From contig QKWP01000050.1 of the NCBI GenBank assembly GCA_003550325.1, forward strand, positions 520,172 to 584,171: a stretch of 64,000 bases of DNA, in the 5' to 3' direction. Positions 1 through 11,597 of this stretch are shown here, one piece after another. The DNA comes from Gigaspora rosea. Taxonomy: Eukaryota; Glomeromycota; Glomeromycetes; Diversisporales; Gigasporaceae. A program made the translations under genes and the position numbers. Positions within the stretch are counted from its first letter, which is position 1; the number at the start of each line of letters is the position of its first letter. Under the pieces are notes generated by a model, which was not told the DNA's origin, made no database searches, and saw nothing but the letters and a program-made list of their open reading frames with translations.

Positions 1-12
1 AACAAAAATCTC

Positions 13-128
13 TTGACAACTATCTGATAAAACAATAGAATTTAATAAAAATTTTTTTAAATAAATTTTACTTGTTTTATAGAATTCATTTAAAAAATTT
101 TTATCAAATTCTATCAGATAGTTGTTAA
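13..128. repeat. Short inverted repeat, AT-rich
   Basis: The motif acaactatctgat at 16-28 recurs inverted at 113-125, with further imperfect pairing inside. It looks like a small palindromic MITE or the stem of a larger fold-back cut by the window edge. No target duplication was readable. Confidence 0.5.
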
Positions 129-303
129 GAAAGTTTGTAAAGAAATTCTAATATAAAAACTTATATACTATAATATTATGTGAAAAAATTTAAACAGTGC
201 ACTGGTGCACTCAGTGCACTCTATAAATTTAATATTTCTAGTAGCCCTAATAGTATAATAAAAGTTAAAAATTAAATTAAAATTAGAGTTAGAGTTAGAA
301 TTA

Positions 304-1066
304 GGGTACTGCTATTTACACCATGGTTTTTGCTATTTGCACCACGGATTTTGTGTAACAGTAGATCATCAATCAACCTTTTCTATTTGCACCATGGTAA
401 TATATGTTGCACTAATAAAAACTCGACTTTTTTTGTAGATTAATAGTTATTTCACGCCATTAATGTCGTATAACATTACACAAGTCTTGTTTTGGTAATC
501 TAGTAGGCCTGCTAATCTAATTTTATAATGCGGGCCAACCCTAACCCTAATTTTATAATTCGGGCCAACCCTTACCCTAATTTTTTAAGGCCTTAAAAAA
601 TTAGAATTAGGGTTGGCCTGCATTATAAAATTAGGGTTAGGGTTGTCCCGCATTATAAAATTAGGTTAGCAGGCCTACTAGATTACCAAAACAAGACTTG
701 GGTAATGTTACATGACATTAATGGCGCGAAATGTCTATTAATCTACAAAAAAAGTCGAGTTTTTATTGGTGCAATATTAATATAGTCCAATGTTATACAA
801 AATTGCAAAAATCTGGCCCGCATTATGCCCGCATTATAAATTTAGGGTTAGGGTTGGCCCGCATTAGATTAGGCTACCAAAAGAAGATTTGTGTAATGTT
901 ACATGACATTAACGGTGCCAATAACCGTTAATCTACAAAAAAGGCGAGTTTTTATTGGTGCAACATATATTACCATGGTGCAAATAGAAAATGTTGATTG
1001 ATGATCTACTGTTACACGAAATCTATGGTACAAATAGCAAAAACAATGGTGTAAATAGCAGTACCC
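304..1066. mobile_element. Fold-back TIR element, GGGTACTGC family, copy 1 (763 bp)
   Basis: The ends are GGGTACTGCTATTTACACC and its inverted form. They are flanked by a perfect 8-bp target duplication, tagaatta, at 296-303 and 1067-1074. The arms continue inward for several hundred bases around a centre near 590 (aaggcctt), so transcripts would fold into a long hairpin. The arms contain CCCTAACCCTAA-like motifs. There is no transposase ORF; the small ORFs over the arms mirror each other and are shadows. The same termini bound 5587-7832. Confidence 0.85.
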
Positions 1067-1286
1067 TAGAATTATTAGGATTGGGTTTAGAATAAAATTG
1101 CAAAAAAAAGCATTTTTGCTTAGTAACACAACAGGAGCAGTGTTGAAGATTTGATATTCCTAGTGTTCCCAGGAACATTTAAAAAAAATTTAGGAACACT
1201 AAATTTAGAATTTATGTTCCCTATTAGAAACAAAGTGGGAACATAAAAGTTATAATTTGTGTTCTTTATAAAGATAGTTTTTTTGT

Positions 1287-1478
1287 ATAAGAAAGAAAGA
1301 GAGAGAGAGAGAGAAAGAGAAAAAAGAGAGAGAGAGAAAGAGAGAAAGAGAAAAAGAGAGAAAGAGAGAGAAAAAGAGAGAGAGAGAAAGAGAGGTGAAA
1401 AATAGAAAAAGAGAGAGAGAGAGAAAGAAAGAGAGAGAGAGAGGGAGAGAGAGAGAAAGAGAAAGAGAAAGAAAGAAA
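1287..1478. repeat. GA-rich microsatellite
   Basis: About 190 bp of (GA)n and (GAAA)n purine tract on the plus strand. It lies between two roughly 42-bp imperfect direct repeats (1093-1137 and 1590-1631, core tttttgcttag), so the intervening block may be an insertion with long flanking duplications. Confidence 0.9.
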
Positions 1479-1979
1479 TTTAGTTATAGAAACATTAAAA
1501 AATTTTTAGGATCATAATTTAATATTTTATGTTCCCAAAAACAAAAAAAAATTTCAAATCTTTTTACTGAACAGGGGTTATTTTAGTAAAATTGCGAGAT
1601 AAACATTTTTGCTTAGCAATATAACAGGGATTGAAGGGGTGCACTGAGTGCACAGTGCCTATATAAAGGATTCCATATTATAATACCTAGTATATGCAAA
1701 ATTATGTAATCTGTATGTGTCTATAGACTTTTTGCTAGAATCCCTATTAAAATTTTATTATCATATGATTTTGTATAGTGCAAACCAATAGCAAGTTAAA
1801 TTTTGATATAATATAATACAAGCAAAAGATCAAAACAAAATGTTTGCTTTTCAAAAATTATTTATTTCCCTAAAATTTGCATAAAAAATCATCTTTTATA
1901 CCCTAACAAAAAATTTTTTTAAGTAATGTTTTGCTAATATTAAGCCCTATAGCAATCATACAATATACTATAACAAAAA

Positions 1980-2995
1980 GGGTGTGGTGACTTAGGGAAG
2001 TTGGTAAGTTGCCACCCCCCAAGTGGCAGGTCTAGGGTTCAAATCCCACTGCTGACACTTTGGAAAAATAGACCTGTGTTATGGTAACTGTTTTCTGTCG
2101 ATCGGTTGGGTATATCACCTGTAGTTCTTGGTTACCATCTCAAATGGGAGCTCTCAGGCGAAGTTGTGTCTGGTGATACAGACAAATCCAAGGAACCGGG
2201 GAAATGAAAACCCATTTGGAAAGTTCCAAGTAAAGAGATAGCAACAATCTTCGACGGTGCTACCAGAACCGGAATATCAGAAACCGGAGCTGGAAAACTG
2301 GACGATATAACCTTTGGAGGAGAGGATCCACCAACCTGGCCGCTGGAGTCATACTGGAGGAAAAGGACCTATGTTCCGGAATTAGGTACCAGGGGAAGAA
2401 AAAACCATAGTAGCACCTAAACTAGGTAGATCAACCCTTCCGGGCCAACTGAATTGGAAGTTTGGGGTATCCAGTGATGGACCGGTAGGAAAAGTAATAG
2501 TGGGTACCGAGGTCGGTGTGAACCTTACAAGGGCAGAAGTAGGTAATAGTAGTGGTTAGGTATCACCTGACTGCAAGTTGCTTGCCTCAGTGAGTGTATA
2601 AGTTACCGAAGTGTAGGTAATACCTGTGTGGAACAGGAACTGCTTTACCAAGTGTACCGCAAGGATAAATTAGTCCTAAGGGGATGTAGTTAGTATCCGG
2701 AACTGTCTTCAACTGACTAATATATCGGAGGGCTGTACTGGTGATCACAAGTAAGATTGACATGCGAAGCATTGGACCAGAGAGTTTAAATAGGCAATCC
2801 CCTAGTTGGGTTATAGGTATGGCAACTAGTGTAAAACCTTCGGGCGGACTACTTCAATTAGACAACCAAAAGTTGTACGTGTGGCTAATTGTACTCTCAT
2901 TCAATATAACAATTGTGGGTGCGCCCAAAGAGGCGCCCTTGATCCACAGGCTTGATTAAATAAACTCTCACCCAGAGCGGAAACTTTGATATAAA
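1980..2995 (+). mobile_element. tRNA-headed SINE-like retroelement, about 1 kb
   Basis: This unit is clearly more G+C-rich than its surroundings. Near the left end (2031-2050) is GGGTTCAAATCCCA, a good match to the RNA polymerase III B box / T-arm consensus, preceded by a D-arm-like segment (ttagggaagttggtaa). The right end runs into A-rich then (AT)n sequence after 2990, like a retroposon tail. No long ORF crosses the body. I read it as a tRNA-derived SINE with a long unrelated body, or a tRNA-like-headed non-autonomous retroposon. It is not a functional tRNA: the cloverleaf is incomplete. Confidence 0.55.
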
Positions 2996-3059
2996 AAAAT
3001 ATATATATATACTATAACAAAATTTTCTATATATAAAATTTATAAAAAAATATATATAA

Positions 3060-3965
3060 AATTACTATAAGCTTTGAATCTTTAATGTTTTTTCCTCTAC
3101 ATATTAACTTAAAATCAAATTTTTTGGGAATATAGAACAGGGGAGAAGAAAAAATTGAACTTAAAAATCAAATTAAAATTTTGCCAATTTTGCTCAAAGT
3201 AAAAATATAACTTTGCCAAAAACAAATATTTACCAATTTTAGAATAATGATTATTTGTAAAATCATGCACTGAACAACTTTACTTAGATGACAAAAGTAG
3301 GTTACCTTGTAAGAAACTGTGTTACCTATATACTAAAGTAAAATATTTTGAGTTTCAAAATAAACCCTTTTTATCAAAATAAACTACTTTGGGTGCTTAA
3401 GCAAAGTTGTTTAGCATGTAATTTTACTTGTATTTAAAATTAAAATGCATTTTTCTGCTATTTACTAGGTAAAAAATGGGGTTGAAGTTAGAAAAAAAAA
3501 TTTTTTCTAAAAAATTTTAGAAAAAAATTTTTTCTAACTTTGACCCTATTTTTTACCTAGTAAATAGCCAAAAAAATACAGTTTGATTTTAAATACAAGT
3601 AAAATTGCATGCTGAACAGCTTTGCTTAAGCACCCAAAGTAAATTATTTTAATAAAAAAAAGGGTTTTATATTGAAAACTCAAAAAATTTTACTTTAGTA
3701 CATAGGTAACCTATTTTTCTTACAAGGTAACCTACTTCTGTTGCCTAAGTAAAGTTGCTAAAGGCATAATTTTACACATACTTATTGTCTTAAAATCAGT
3801 AATATTTGTTTTTGGCGAAGTTACATTTCTGTTTTGTGCAAAGTTAGCAAAATTTTAATTTGATTTTTAAGCTCAATTTTTTTCTCTCTTTGTTCTATAT
3901 TCCTGAAAATTTTAATTTTAGGTTAATATATAGGGGAAAAAACATCAAAAATTCAAAAATTATAG
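3060..3965. repeat. Large palindrome, arms about 450 bp
   Basis: The segment from about 3060 reads inverted to about 3965 with moderate divergence, centred near 3512 in an AAATTTT core. Matching landmarks include the cctctacatattaac / gttaatatataggg pair, the tgcttaagca motifs and the tttttacctagtaaatag motifs next to the centre. (AT)n tracts bound both sides. It is a fold-back element with no coding capacity. Confidence 0.85.
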
Positions 3966-4454
3966 TAATTATATATATATATAACAAAAAACTTAGTCAT
4001 AAATAGTGTGACAAGTCGGTTGACTAATAGAAACTTACCCTAACTTAAATGAACTTAAAGTTTTTTTGAAATAGTCATATAATAGTGAAAAAGTAATAGC
4101 AATTCTAAAAAAGATCCAAATTATTTTTATTTAATAACTTTTGCCTAATATAGTATATATATTAGTAATACAGTACTGGACAGCAAAAACTATATATTTT
4201 TTTAGCATTATTTAAAGTTTAATAACTTGACAACAATTAATTATTTTAAAAATCTCTTTTACAAATTTATTGCAGTTTAAACTACAAATTTGTAAAATAG
4301 ATTTTTGATATCTTGCTTTTTAAAAAATTTATAAGGAATTAATGTTCAGTAACTTTTATAGTAAAGCAGAAATTTGATGCAGGACAACCAACCAATCAGA
4401 TTAATGCCTGATCATATATGTAATTTGATTGGTTAATATTTATTATTAAAAATT

Positions 4455-4708
4455 ATTGTATAGTTTCTTATGATATGAATGTCCAATTTTTTTCCATATT
4501 GTATATCTAAAACTAAATTGGACTTTCAATCATCAGACAATTATACAATAATACTATTATTGTATAGGATTAGTTTACACTATCGTAAATATTTTTCTGA
4601 TCACATGCTAGCTATAACATTTGATTGGCCCAATTCTTAGCCAATCAAAATTTATATCTAGCATACAATCAGAAATATTCACGATATTGAAAATCATCTA
4701 TACAATAA
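4455..4708. repeat. Nested inverted repeats
   Basis: Arms 4557-4637 and about 4640-4708 share ttattgtatag, gatcacatgctagc-like and ttgattggc motifs in inverted order. A second pair lies just to the left (gaatgtccaattt / aaattggacttt). Further left, 4247-4305 is another small hairpin. These look like stacked MITEs; 4000-4455 otherwise shows nothing coding. Confidence 0.6.
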
Positions 4709-4862
4709 CTATAAATTACTAAATACAGTACAATATACAGACAAATTATAATTAGCCAATCAGAACTTGTGTATATATATTAACCAATCACAGTTTGTAT
4801 TACATACCTTAAATTTGGTACACTTTAAAAATATAGATATTTTTTGCTATATTAATATGAAT

Positions 4863-5511
4863 ATTAATAAGAGAATAGAAATTTGTTGCACCCGTGACAT
4901 GTCACACCTCTTGATTCTGACCAAACAAATCACACGATTTTTAGACAAAAAATTTTAGTTTTAAAAATTAAAAATTTTACTAGTAAAATGTAAAAATAAA
5001 TAAGCGATATCAAAGTATATAATGTAAAATTTTATTCTAAACAACCTTTTCTAAGTCATAAAGATAGATTATCTTAGTAAAAAAATAGTTTATAAGAAAA
5101 ATCAAAAATTTTGAATATTAGCACATATAAAACTTTTTTTTACTAATATAATCTATATTAACATTTAAGTATTATATGTAAAATTTTACACTAAACAACT
5201 TTTTCTAAGTTAAAAAGATAGATTGTTTTAGTAAAAAAAAAGTTTTATATGTGCTAACTTTGGAAATTTTTGATTTTTCTTATAAAACATTTTTTTACTA
5301 AGATAATCTATCCTTATGATTTAGAGAAATTTGTTCAGAATAAAATTTTACATTATATGATATACTATTATATATGTATTTTACACTTTATTAAATAAAA
5401 TTTTAAATTTTTAAAAAATAAAATTTTTTGTCTATAAAATCGTGTGATTTGATTGGTCAAAGCAGGGGTGCGACATGTCATAGGTACAACAAATTTATTT
5501 TCTCTATTAAT
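4863..5511. mobile_element. Fold-back element, 650 bp
   Basis: The ends attaataagagaatag and its inverted match (tctctattaat) bound two long arms. Mirror-image landmarks are tgttgcaccc...gacatgtca on the left and its inverse on the right. The centre is near 5190. Two small mirrored ORFs over the arms are shadows. Confidence 0.75.
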
Positions 5512-5586
5512 AAAATGATAGTTAACTAATATTAAGGGTAGGGGATAAAATTGCAAAATTTATAAAAAATTTGTAGTATTAATTTT

Positions 5587-7832
5587 TGGTACTGCTATTT
5601 ACATTATAACTTAATAAACACTAATTGCACCATGAATTTTGAGTAATAGTAAATTTTTTTCTATTTGCACCATGTAGATCACTTAATTTTATTATTTAAA
5701 TTTTAAAAACTTGTATTAATATTATTTTTATGTGTTCTTGACCAAATTCAATAAAAATTTTTTTATTTAAATTCTATAAATTTGTAAAATTAAAATAAAA
5801 AATTTTTATTGAATTTGGTCAAGAACTCGTAGAAATATTTTTAATGTAAACAATTTCAGCACAGCTTTTTTATTAACCAAATTCAATAAAAATTTTTTTA
5901 TTTTAATTATACAGATATGTAGAATTAAAATAAAAAATTTATTAAATTTGATCAAGAACTCATAGAGATATCTTCAATAAAATTTCAAAATAAGTAAAAA
6001 CTTTTATCAAAGATATCTCTATGAGATCTTGACCAAATTTAATAAAATTTTTTTTAAATTTTATGGATTTGTAAAATTAAAATAAAAAAATTTTGAATTA
6101 ATATAAATATACCCGTGGGGTATATTAAAATTTTTGTACCCATTATTTTGATCATAAGGTATTACATACAAAAATAGTAATGCCTATATTGTTTATGTTA
6201 GGTTAGGGTTAGGGTGAGAACTATGTTAGGGTTTGGGTTTGGGCTATTATATAGTAAAATCATCCAAGGAAATCTTTTTATTAATGCACAGAAGGTGGTT
6301 TAGTATACAATTTCTTGCAAAATAAGCGATTTTTGTCAAAACAAACATTTGTTTTGAATTTTCTGATCGTGTAATGTTATACCTGATCTTGAATTTTGTT
6401 AGTGATCTATAGGTCAAATGATGCGGGTATATGTACCTTCGGGTACATATATATTAACCCAAAAATTTTTATCAAATTTGGTCAAGAACTTGTAAAGATA
6501 TCTTCGATAAAATTTTTTATAAACAATTTTGGCGCAGCTTTTTGTGATTACATTTTTGGAAAAGAAAAACATTTCATCAAAGATATCTTTAAGAGTTCTT
6601 GACCAAATTTGATAAAAATTTTTTATTTAAATTCTATGGATTTATAGAATTAAAATAAAAAATTTTCATCAAATTTGGTTAAGAACTCATAGAGATATTT
6701 TTGATAAAAGTTTTTGTAAGCAATTTTAGCACAGCTTCTTTGTTGTATACATTTTAGAAGTAGAAAATTTTTATTGAAGATATTTTTGAAAAGCCAAAAT
6801 TGCTATTCCAACAGCAATCACTGAGTTCTTGATGAAATTTTTTATACAGATTTGTAGAATTAAAATAAAAAATTTCATTGAATTTGGTCAAGAATTCGTA
6901 GAAATATTTTCGATACAAGTTCTTGTAAACAATTTTGATGCAGCTTCTTTGTGATTACATTTTTTTGTAAATAAATAAAAAACTTTCATTGAAGATATCT
7001 CTATGAGTTCTTGACCAAATCGATAAAAATTTTTTTATTTAAATTCTATAGATTTGTAGAATTAAAATAAAATGTTTTCATCAAATTTGATCAAAAACTC
7101 GTAGAGATATCTTTGATGAAAGTTCTTGTAAACAATTTTGGTACAACTTCTTGTGATCATGTTTTTGGAAATGAAAAAACTTTCATCAAAGATATCTCTA
7201 TAAGTTTTGGACCAAACTCAATGATAATTTTTTTATTTAAATTCTATTGATTTGTCAAATTAAAATAAAAAATTTTATTAAATTTGATCAAGAACTCATA
7301 GAGATATCTTCAATAAAAGTTTTATTTTCATTTCCAAAAACGTGATTACAAAGAAGCTGCGTCAAAATTGTTTACAAAAATTTTTATCAAAAATATCTCT
7401 ATGAGATTTTGACCAAATTTAATGAAAATTTTTTTATTTTAATTCTACAGATTTGTATAATTAAAATAAAAAAATTTTTATTGTATTTGGTCAAGAATTT
7501 GCAGAGATATTTTTAATGAAAGTTTTCTACTTCTAAAAATATATTATATATAACAAAGAAACTATACCAAAAATTGTTTACAGGAATTTTCAACAAAGAT
7601 ATCTCTAAGAGTTCTTGACTAAATTCGATGAAAATTTTTTATTTTAATAGAATTTAAATAAAAAATTGTTTATTGAATTTGGTCAAGAACTCATAAAGAT
7701 AATATTAATAAAAATTTTTAAAATTTAAGTAATAAAATCAAGTGATCTATACAGTGCAAATAGAAAAGGATTTACTATTACACAAAATCCATGGTGCAAT
7801 TAGTGTTTACCATAGTGTAAATAGCAGTACCC
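5587..7832. mobile_element. TIR element, GGGTACTGC family, copy 2 (2.25 kb)
   Basis: The left end is tGGTACTGCTATTTACA and the right end is TGTAAATAGCAGTACCC. A perfect 8-bp target duplication, ttaatttt, lies at 5579-5586 and 7833-7840. Subterminal sequences (attgcaccatg, ttactattacaca) match copy 1 at 304-1066. The interior is a dense array of alternating-orientation subrepeats with the theme gaactcatagagatatctt and an AAATTTTTTTA hairpin. A dispersed-repeat fragment (6185-6400) is also inside. No transposase ORF is present. Confidence 0.85.
6185..6400. repeat. Dispersed repeat, related to 11598-11812
   Basis: Shared landmarks in the same order are a ttagggttagggt tract, tatatagtaaaatcat, gaaaggtggtt-like and aataagcgatttttg-like sequence. 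The second copy is at 11598-11812. The function is unknown. Confidence 0.6.
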
Positions 7833-7849
7833 TTAATTTTTTTTAAAAA

Positions 7850-8290
7850 ATTTGTAAAATTTTTTTAAGCAAATCAGGTTTGAACTATTATATAAAATGA
7901 TAAAGCAGGTTTTTCTAATTCTAAAAATTGTAAAATTATTAAAATTAGTTGAATATTTGTCAAGTTATAAAGATTTAAATTTTAGATGTCAAAAGTTGTT
8001 TACAAAAATCATACGATATTGATCCATTAAAATTAATTATTTTGTGCAATTAAGAAATTTTAAGCCAACTAGAGAAAACTTTATAATATATAGAAGTAGA
8101 ATTTTTTAAAATATTACTTCATTAAAATTTTACTATTATAAAATTATATTTTGTTTTATATATTATGAAATTTAGTCAAATTTGATTATAGCTATAAAAA
8201 GTTTTATTAGCAGCACATTTTTAATTTCTATATAAATTTCATTGTACTACTAAAATCATATAATAAATAATCTATATACCCTACTTTTAA
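7850..8290. repeat. Diverged copy of the 17551-18061 element
   Basis: Shared blocks include aaagcaggtttttctaattct, ttttgtgcaa, agaaaactttat and aaaagttttattagcagca. The copy ends in aatctatataccct, matching the terminal repeat of the better-preserved copy. It abuts the GGGTACTGC element. Confidence 0.6.
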
Positions 8291-9369
8291 AAAGACAAAT
8301 AAAATAAATAGCAATAATTAGTGTTCCTATGAACTGCATTTTAGATTAAGTTCAAGTTTAGTTTAAAATTGAACTGAACTTGAACTAACATTTTAAAAAA
8401 AAATGTTAAGGCTTGAACTAAGTAACATATATAAGGCAGATTTACAAGGCAAGAATAAAGTTTATTTGTTGAACAGACTAAGTAATATATCAAGATTAAT
8501 ACATTATAGTCTTTCAAATCTATCAGGTAATATAATTTATTCCTAAATAATTTTATATTGAGAATTTTTTTGATTTTATATTTCTTTTCTATATTAATAA
8601 TTACAGGTAGTAGTGGTTCTGTGGTTCTCCTAAAAATTGTATTAGTTTCAATAGTAATATATAAAAAATATTGTAAATTTTTTAAATAAAGAGGATAATA
8701 TTAAATAATATACTACTGGGCTTATTTATGTAGCAATCTTAAAAGGTTCTAGTTTTTAGTAGTCTAACTTTTTTAAAGGTCACTTAGTTCATATATACTA
8801 TGTTATTAGCTATACTTTATTACTAATCTTGTATGAAGGAGTGCCTATTAGCATATTTTTTATTGTATTCTTGTGCAGCACTCAGTTTGGTAGCTAACCT
8901 TTTTTGTATTTGTTTTAAGTATATGATTTTAGTTTCTGCAGATAGAACTAAAGTATCTACTAGTTTCTGTATATCAAAACAAGGAAGGAAACTATAATTA
9001 GCAAAAAACAGGTTCGTTTGTATTGATAAATAGTTGGAATTATTATAGGCAAACTTTTAAGGTTTTAATTGTCCAAAAATGAGAATTCAAATATTTATTT
9101 GTTCAACTTTGTTAATATTTGAATATTTATTTAAAAATTTTCAATTATTTATTGAATATTCATTGAGTATTAAATATATATAGTACTAATAGCAAAAAAT
9201 ATCTAATATTTATAACTCAAAAAAAATATTTTGACAAAAATCTCTCTGAATAATTTGTTGTTTTTATTTTAAAGATACAATTATTGTAAAGCAATTTTTA
9301 AATGTTTTTGATATTTTTAGTAAAATTTAAAAATAATCTTGGATTATTTTTGCTAAAATAAATATAAAA
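8291..9369. other. AT-rich stretch without a recognisable gene
   Basis: It contains short inverted stretches around 8330-8410 (gttcaagttta / aacttgaac) and otherwise only A+T-rich sequence with no usable ORF. Confidence 0.5.
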
Positions 9370-10080
9370 TTCCTATAGAAGAAAATATTCTGACTTTAAC
9401 CAGTATATGCAATTATTATTCAGCTATTCTTGCCAATGCAATATTAGTAGCTAATAATCATGATTTAATTTAATTATCTTTAACACTCTTTGTAACAATA
9501 ATAGCTACAACTACAATAGCTAATGATTCAAAAGAATCATTTTATAATAGTCAAATATATAAAAATACATATTTTAGCTAGTATAGCACTCAGATATGCT
9601 ACTGAATTTTATCAAAATTTAGATAATTATTATAATCAAGATTTATCTAAAATTTTGGTTTAATATACTAATAGTTGGCCAGATCGTAGATGTACTTATA
9701 ATTAGCACAAATTTCACTTATTTGTTTATTTTTATAAGAAAATTTTATCATGTTAATAGCAGTATACACAGCACTATATTATAGCTAGATTAATTCAGCT
9801 GAAAGAATAAGTTTTTCATTACAAATTTTTTTTTTACAATATGATTTTATAAGTAGTTTATTTGAAAAACTTTTGCTTCACTTAAAATATTAGAAGAAAT
9901 TTCCAATAAGGCTAAAAATTTACCAAATTTAACAAATAAATTACAAAATTCTATATCAAATATTCAGACACTTTTAAATATTCAAACAGAATATTTAAAC
10001 TTTATAATAATACTTTTATAGCTAGAAGTCCTGCTACAAATTCTGATATTAATGAATTGTTTAATTTAAGTATATAATAT
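9370..10080 (+). pseudogene. Decayed coding relic, unknown protein
   Basis: Long runs of protein-like codons appear in changing plus-strand frames, interrupted by stops and frameshifts. Examples are a segment reading SAILANAILVANNHDL (about 9415-9465), one reading ASIALRYATEFYQNLDNYY (about 9580-9640), a helical segment EEISNKAKNLPNLTNKL (about 9893-9945) and a terminal SPATNSDINELFNLSI ending at a stop near 10080. I do not recognise the family. The pattern fits an old gene or transposon ORF degraded by indels. Confidence 0.35.
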
Positions 10081-10278
10081 ATTAGAGAATTACTATTTAT
10101 ATATAGAGTAATTGTATACAAATATCTTGATATCTCAAAATTTTAATCATAAAGCCTGTTTTTAAAATTTAATAGAAAAGATTTTTACAAAATTTTAGTA
10201 TAAATTTTATTTTTTTGGCTTTAAGTTAACTTTAATATAGTATTAAATTAGATTCTTTTTAGTTTACAATTTTATATA

Positions 10279-10463
10279 CAGTTGAACCTCCCAAAACTGA
10301 TCCTGTCAAAACTAATAACCTGTCAAATCTGATAAAAAGTTAATATATCAAGTCCATTTCTGCTATATGAATCTAATAGTTTATAATGATTTCAAATCTG
10401 ATAACCTCTCAATAGTGATACAAAACTTGTTCACTATGTATATTGAATTGGGATGTTCAACTA
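10279..10463. mobile_element. Pogo/Fot1-like MITE (185 bp)
   Basis: The terminal repeat CAGTTGAACCTCCCA at the left is matched inverted at the right (GGGATGTTCAACTA), flanked by TA on both sides. CAGT-N-ACCTC ends with TA duplication are typical of pogo/Fot1-type Tc1-mariner elements. No transposase is present. Confidence 0.65.
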
Positions 10464-10929
10464 TATTATATAAATTTATAAATTAATTAATGGCTACATA
10501 TATACAAACATCTATATTTATTAAAACTTTTATATTATTAATATTAAACTTAAATCTTATTAATTAAAAAATAAGAATATTTTAACAATTGACTATTTTT
10601 TTAAAAATTTATAACTACTATTAATGCTTTTAAAAAACAACAATTATATCAAGAATTTTTTAACAATTATTGTCAAATTAGAACATATATTTCAAATCAA
10701 AAAATGTAAAAATTGGAATATCATTTCTACAAACCAATTAGAATGGCAGATAATAAATTTGAATTTATTAGCATTTTTTCTAGATTCAGAAATAAAATTA
10801 GATAAATTATAATATAAAATAGAAAAAACTAAATTTACCCTTAGGGTTTGTGATCTGGTTACACAAACAACAAAATTTTTATTCATATGGTCAAATACCC
10901 AGTTACAAAAATAACAATATTTAACTTTG
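10464..10929. other. AT-rich spacer with one small ORF
   Basis: An ATG-initiated 62-codon plus-strand ORF (10624-10812) has protein-like composition, including LEWQIINLNLLAFFLD. It has no recognisable domain and could be a relic exon. I do not call it a gene. Confidence 0.25.
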
Positions 10930-11579
10930 CTATCCCTTAGATTGTAACACAGGCAAATTTGCCTGCGTATTTTAAAATTTTTAATAAAATTTTAAATATT
11001 GATTTTAGCCATATCTTTTCTAAGTAAAAAATATTCTTTAAGTTTTGTTTTAGTAACTTTATTATAAAATTTTTTTAAAATCATTAGAAAACTTTAATAT
11101 AATAAATGTTTAAAGTTCTTGTATTGGCATTTTTACTATTAAAATTTTTCTTTAGATTTTTTCAAATTTTATATGTTTCCATCTATAAAAAAAATCTTTA
11201 CTTCTAATACAAGTCTTAATTTTTACAAGTAAATCATTAAAGTTGCAATAATGAAAGTTGTCATCCTTTATATAAACTACAATATTGTCTTAAGAACTAT
11301 AGTTCTAAAACTAAAACTAAATAAGATCGCAGAAAAATTGTAATAAAATTTTTTAAAAAAATTTTTTCTTAAAATTATCTATTTTCAGCTTATATGTAAC
11401 TATAATTTATTTTCTTATAATATAAAAAATAATTTTGCAAAAAAGTAATCCTTATTTTCAAATATAATTGTACAAAGTTTTATTTAATTATTTTAGTATT
11501 TTAAAAAAGTAAATCAGAGCTAAAAAAGTGCAAAAACGCAGACAAATTTGCCTGTGTTCTACTACAATCTAAGGGATAG
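10930..11579. mobile_element. TIR element, 650 bp
   Basis: The left terminus CTATCCCTTAGATTGTA continues into acacaggcaaatttgcc. The right terminus carries the inverted match (ggcaaa... and ACAATCTAAGGGATAG). Arms are about 45 bp and the interior is AT-rich and non-coding. The target duplication was not clear. Confidence 0.7.
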
Positions 11580-11597
11580 AATTAAATTTTTGTATTT

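Larger units (their letters stand above)
205..1653. mobile_element. Composite region bounded by inverted GTGCACTGAGTGCAC motifs
   Basis: A GTGCACTCAGTGCAC motif (205-219) is matched inverted by GTGCACTGAGTGCAC (1639-1653), both followed on the outside by A/T-rich DNA. The interval holds the 304-1066 fold-back element and a GA-rich microsatellite. It could be an older TIR element that collected later insertions. The motif is itself nearly palindromic, so the boundary call is weak. Confidence 0.3.

Noticed and set aside
541..560. Telomere
   Set aside because: Only two CCCTAA units, located inside transposon arms; no array and no chromosome end.
1985..2065. Possible tRNA gene
   Set aside because: The T-arm/B box is good, but the D-arm and acceptor stem do not pair properly and the unit continues into a 1-kb repeat, so it is a SINE-like head rather than a tRNA.
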